Assembly: GCA_963693365.1 (NCBI GenBank)
Contig: CAVNZM010000013.1
Location: 6,448,001-6,512,000 of the forward strand
Reading direction: 5' to 3'
Length of the DNA: 64,000 nucleotides
Source of the DNA: Amoebidium appalachense
Taxonomy: Eukaryota; Ichthyosporea
Under the pieces are notes generated by a model. It did not search any database. It was not told the origin of the DNA and saw only the letters and a program-made list of their open reading frames with translations. A program made the position numbers and the translations under genes. Position 1 is the first letter of the stretch. Every line of letters starts with the position of its first letter. Positions 61,882 to 64,000 of this stretch are shown piece after piece.

Positions 61882-62699
61882 AAAAAAAAAGAAGGAAAGA
61901 AAGAAAAAATAGAGAAGAAAAACCTTCGGTTCCGGCAACCAATTGAGAAGTCACCTTCTACTTGAAGGATCATTGTAGTCGTAAGTGCACCGAAAAACTG
62001 CATTCCCTCGCAAAACAATCCAGCCACGCAAGTGCGATCCAAGAAGGAAACAAATCAAACCCTTTTCCCTCCCCCTCTTCCATCATCCACCAACCCCCTT
62101 CTGCCCATCGTCAGAATAAAACATGGCCACCGAATAGATGTGCAGACGCATACAAGAACAGGTGAGGGGCACACACCTTCCTCGATGTCACCTTGCCTCT
62201 GCTTATTGTGTGATTTCCTTTTCTCTGACTTTCCTCTCTCTCCCCTCTCACAACTCTCGGGTCGTACAATGTATGGGCGTTGTTTTGTGTGGATTTGCAC
62301 AAAAGCTTTTCTTGCCTTGTTCATGCCGAGAGCATGTGGGGAAAAAAGGCGCGAAAAATGGCTCACGACTGCCGATATCACTAACGTGATTTTAAGGCTT
62401 TAAACTGGCAGCCTCTTGTTTGGTAGCTTTTTGTTGACTTTAAACCACATTTTAGAGTTTCCAATCCTCGTTTGCGTCGACGTCAACCGTCCCGGTGAAG
62501 TGGAGTGAAGTGCGGTTTGGCCGCAGTGCCTGGGCTGACGGGAGCTCAGATGGCATTTCCTCCCCGGGACCTACACTTTCATTCAGTTTTCTTAACTTTA
62601 AATACTATTGATTGAACCTCGTGTACTTGTAGCTTCTTTCCTCCCGTTCATTTCTGAAACTTCTTCATGTTCTGTCTCGCTTAGGCTCAATAAGTGGAC
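61089..62699. other. Spacer between two divergent genes (RAD16-like and the right-edge gene)
   Basis: It must hold both promoters. TTTTTGCAG sits 15 bases upstream of the RAD16-like ATG and could be the acceptor of a 5'-UTR intron. T-run/G-run compound at 61256-61318; C runs and an A run at 61785-61890. From 61890 the sequence is ordinary, with no clear TATA box for either gene. Confidence 0.45.
61471..61674 (+). CDS. Possible exon or gene remnant between the divergent genes
   Basis: Open frame with non-repetitive content: VEIPPGDAMIYHSITETC just upstream of and across the ATG, then a hydrophilic stretch (KYDIDAKRVLGDDKINSYVQ) to a TAA at 61672. The PPGDxxxxH pattern is faintly like phytanoyl-CoA dioxygenase-type proteins, but no second His/Asp motif is seen. 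It may be a fragment or chance. Confidence 0.2.
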   Translation: MIYHSITETCQKPTRTFSHTATSSSIWQPMKYDIDAKRVLGDDKINSYVQFGSFNKFTEQSAPVTSF

Positions 62700-64000
62700 A
62701 TGGGTAGTAGGCGCAAACCAGTAGGGGACACGGATCTCCTCCGTTATGGATTTTCCTTGTTAGGAGTTCCTTTAAACGGAGCAACATCAGTGAGTCAGGC
62801 GTCCAATAGTAAACCCACCAAGGCTTCCCTCCGAGAGGCTGTAGGATGCTTCTCTCGCTGGGCGAAAGGCTTACCCATAACAGGCACCAAGCAAACCCAA
62901 TTGCCCGTCGATGCATGCATCTACATTTCAAGATTCTTAGCTCTAGTTACGCAAGTTGATGATTGGGACACGAGTGCATGTTTATGGGAGGTTTTAGCAA
63001 TTGTTTTCTCAATGCACACATTCTCGAAACAGCTAGCAAACGCACTTAGATCCAGCGTTGATGAAGATACGGTGATTCAGATCTTCGCGCACGGATGCAA
63101 GCAGGGTCAGTTACATTTGCATAGGAGTCAAGCACATTTTGGAAATGTTGGTACTGTTCTTTCCTTCCTTGCCACACATCGAATCTCCAGTGCGCCTCAG
63201 CTCGAATGCTCAGCCACTGCTTGGTTGTCCCACTTGAATGAAGTCGACAGCTCCAACTATGCAAGCTATCCCGAATCGTTTCTTCCCACTGCCGTCGCAT
63301 TTGCATCATCCACAGCGAATTGCTTGAACCTTCTTGTAGAGTACGAATGTTTTTTCGACGTGTGCTTCTCTTTCTGTGAAAGATCGGACTCCAGGAGTCC
63401 CCAACGACTTTCTGACCTGTGTGTTCTCTTGGCGCACGTGTCGAGCAACGGGACTTGCTCCAGATCGGTTTCGGCAAGAATAGCATCGAACGATGGCGTT
63501 CGATCATCCCTACAGAGGTTCGTTTCGTGTTCCATTCAGTGTGGCAACACAACAACAGAGCTACAAGCTCTCAAAGTTACCCGTTTACTCGTGCAGAACT
63601 GGCGCCTACCCCTTCCATCCGCCATTACAACAATCATTGCGACCAAAATATCACAGCCCAAGACTCCTGTTAGGGTAGCCGCCTCTGCCTTGCCCATTTT
63701 CTGTAGCTGGCCTAATGTTCTAAGCATTGCAGAGGGTTCACAGTCCAGTCTTTTGGAACATCTCTGGAGGTATGTCCAAGCACCGATCGACACCAATGTT
63801 CCAGCGACCTATGACGCGTGCGCCTATGCTGCTTGGTCGCTTTGGTGCATGACGAAGCAGCAACATGCGAGCACGAATTTGCTTGAATATGTGTCTGAAC
63901 AAGCGGCGATTTTGGCAACGGACCTGGAAGCGGGCCAGTCTGTGTCTTTGAGCACGTCACTGGCTGGTGGTCTCGTCACTGTCCATGCACCACACGTGGT
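62700..64000 (+). CDS. Uncharacterised long open reading frame, partial at right edge
   Basis: From the ATG at 62700, which follows an in-frame TAA at 62691, the frame is open without a stop for 433 codons to the end of the window. No intron is needed, in sharp contrast to the neighbouring genes. The product is rich in Ala, Leu, Ser and Cys with helix-like segments (SLREAVGCFSRWAKGLPI, CIYISRFLALVTQVDDW, LQALKVTRLLVQNWRLPL, YDACAYAAWSLWC). This suggests an alpha-solenoid (HEAT/ARM-like) protein, but no diagnostic motif was found and the family is not recognised. It has no signal peptide or membrane segment. Codon use is ordinary and simple repeats are absent. It is transcribed divergently from the RAD16-like gene. 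Confidence 0.75.
   Translation, partial: MGSRRKPVGDTDLLRYGFSLLGVPLNGATSVSQASNSKPTKASLREAVGCFSRWAKGLPITGTKQTQLPVDACIYISRFLALVTQVDDWDTSACLWEVLAIVFSMHTFSKQLANALRSSVDEDTVIQIFAHGCKQGQLHLHRSQAHFGNVGTVLSFLATHRISSAPQLECSATAWLSHLNEVDSSNYASYPESFLPTAVAFASSTANCLNLLVEYECFFDVCFSFCERSDSRSPQRLSDLCVLLAHVSSNGTCSRSVSARIASNDGVRSSLQRFVSCSIQCGNTTTELQALKVTRLLVQNWRLPLPSAITTIIATKISQPKTPVRVAASALPIFCSWPNVLSIAEGSQSSLLEHLWRYVQAPIDTNVPATYDACAYAAWSLWCMTKQQHASTNLLEYVSEQAAILATDLEAGQSVSLSTSLAGGLVTVHAPHV

Noticed and set aside
62111-62381. Minus-strand frames upstream of the right-edge gene
   Set aside because: No initiation or splice context, no family resemblance, and they lie in the shared promoter zone.
63046-63555. 169-codon minus-strand frame
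   Set aside because: It is antisense to the longer plus-strand frame 62700-64000, which has a proper start after a stop and smoother protein-like composition.

Overview
The window is eukaryotic nuclear DNA: multi-exon protein genes with GT-AG spliceosomal introns, a PIF/Harbinger DNA transposon, degenerate repeats, and an exceptional load of simple sequence (G or C runs of 20-70 bases, long CA/TG, GA/CT and TA tracts, and T-run/G-run compounds). Nothing I can read fixes the species. A microsatellite-rich protist, alga or early-branching relative of fungi or animals would fit. Many apparent long reading frames are only translated repeats and are left out.

Layout. 1-2.9 kb: a minus-strand gene running off the left edge, and a small plus-strand four-exon gene whose first exon lies antisense to one of its exons. 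2.9-7.9 kb: C-rich and CA-rich DNA with a 34-bp minisatellite, then quieter unique DNA. 7.9-8.6 kb: a broken gene for a secreted LysM plus double-psi beta-barrel (DPBB, barwin/expansin-like) protein; a second broken DPBB copy lies at 25.5-25.9 kb on the other strand. 10.9-14.3 kb: a Harbinger element with 23-bp inverted termini and a four-exon transposase that has lost its second catalytic Asp. Related relics extend to 15.5 kb. 16.5-23.75 kb: a complete seven-exon histone-deacetylase-family gene (355 aa). 29.8-32 kb: a promoter-like block and a degenerate tandem array. 33.7-35.0 kb: an unrecognised element with 67-bp terminal inverted repeats, short reading frames and a tandem array. 38.6-40.1 kb: an F-box/leucine-rich-repeat gene with apparent frameshifts. 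41.8-61.1 kb: a RAD16-type SNF2 helicase/RING gene that I could assemble as 26 phase-compatible exons (892 aa) on the minus strand. 62.7-64.0 kb: an uninterrupted 433-codon plus-strand reading frame that leaves the window at the right.

Function. RAD16-like proteins act in global-genome nucleotide excision repair with chromatin and ubiquitin functions. The deacetylase belongs to a zinc-dependent lysine deacetylase family. The F-box protein would be a ubiquitin-ligase substrate adaptor if intact. Nothing shows these neighbours form one pathway.

The most unusual property is in the introns. Both large genes have sense-strand C runs just after many 5' splice sites and CA tracts touching several 3' splice sites. 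They also carry a dispersed repeat (called R1 here), bounded by C runs, that lies antisense to its host gene in every copy placed in an HDAC or RAD16 intron. All exon models come from reading phase, splice signals and family resemblance only; no transcript data were available.
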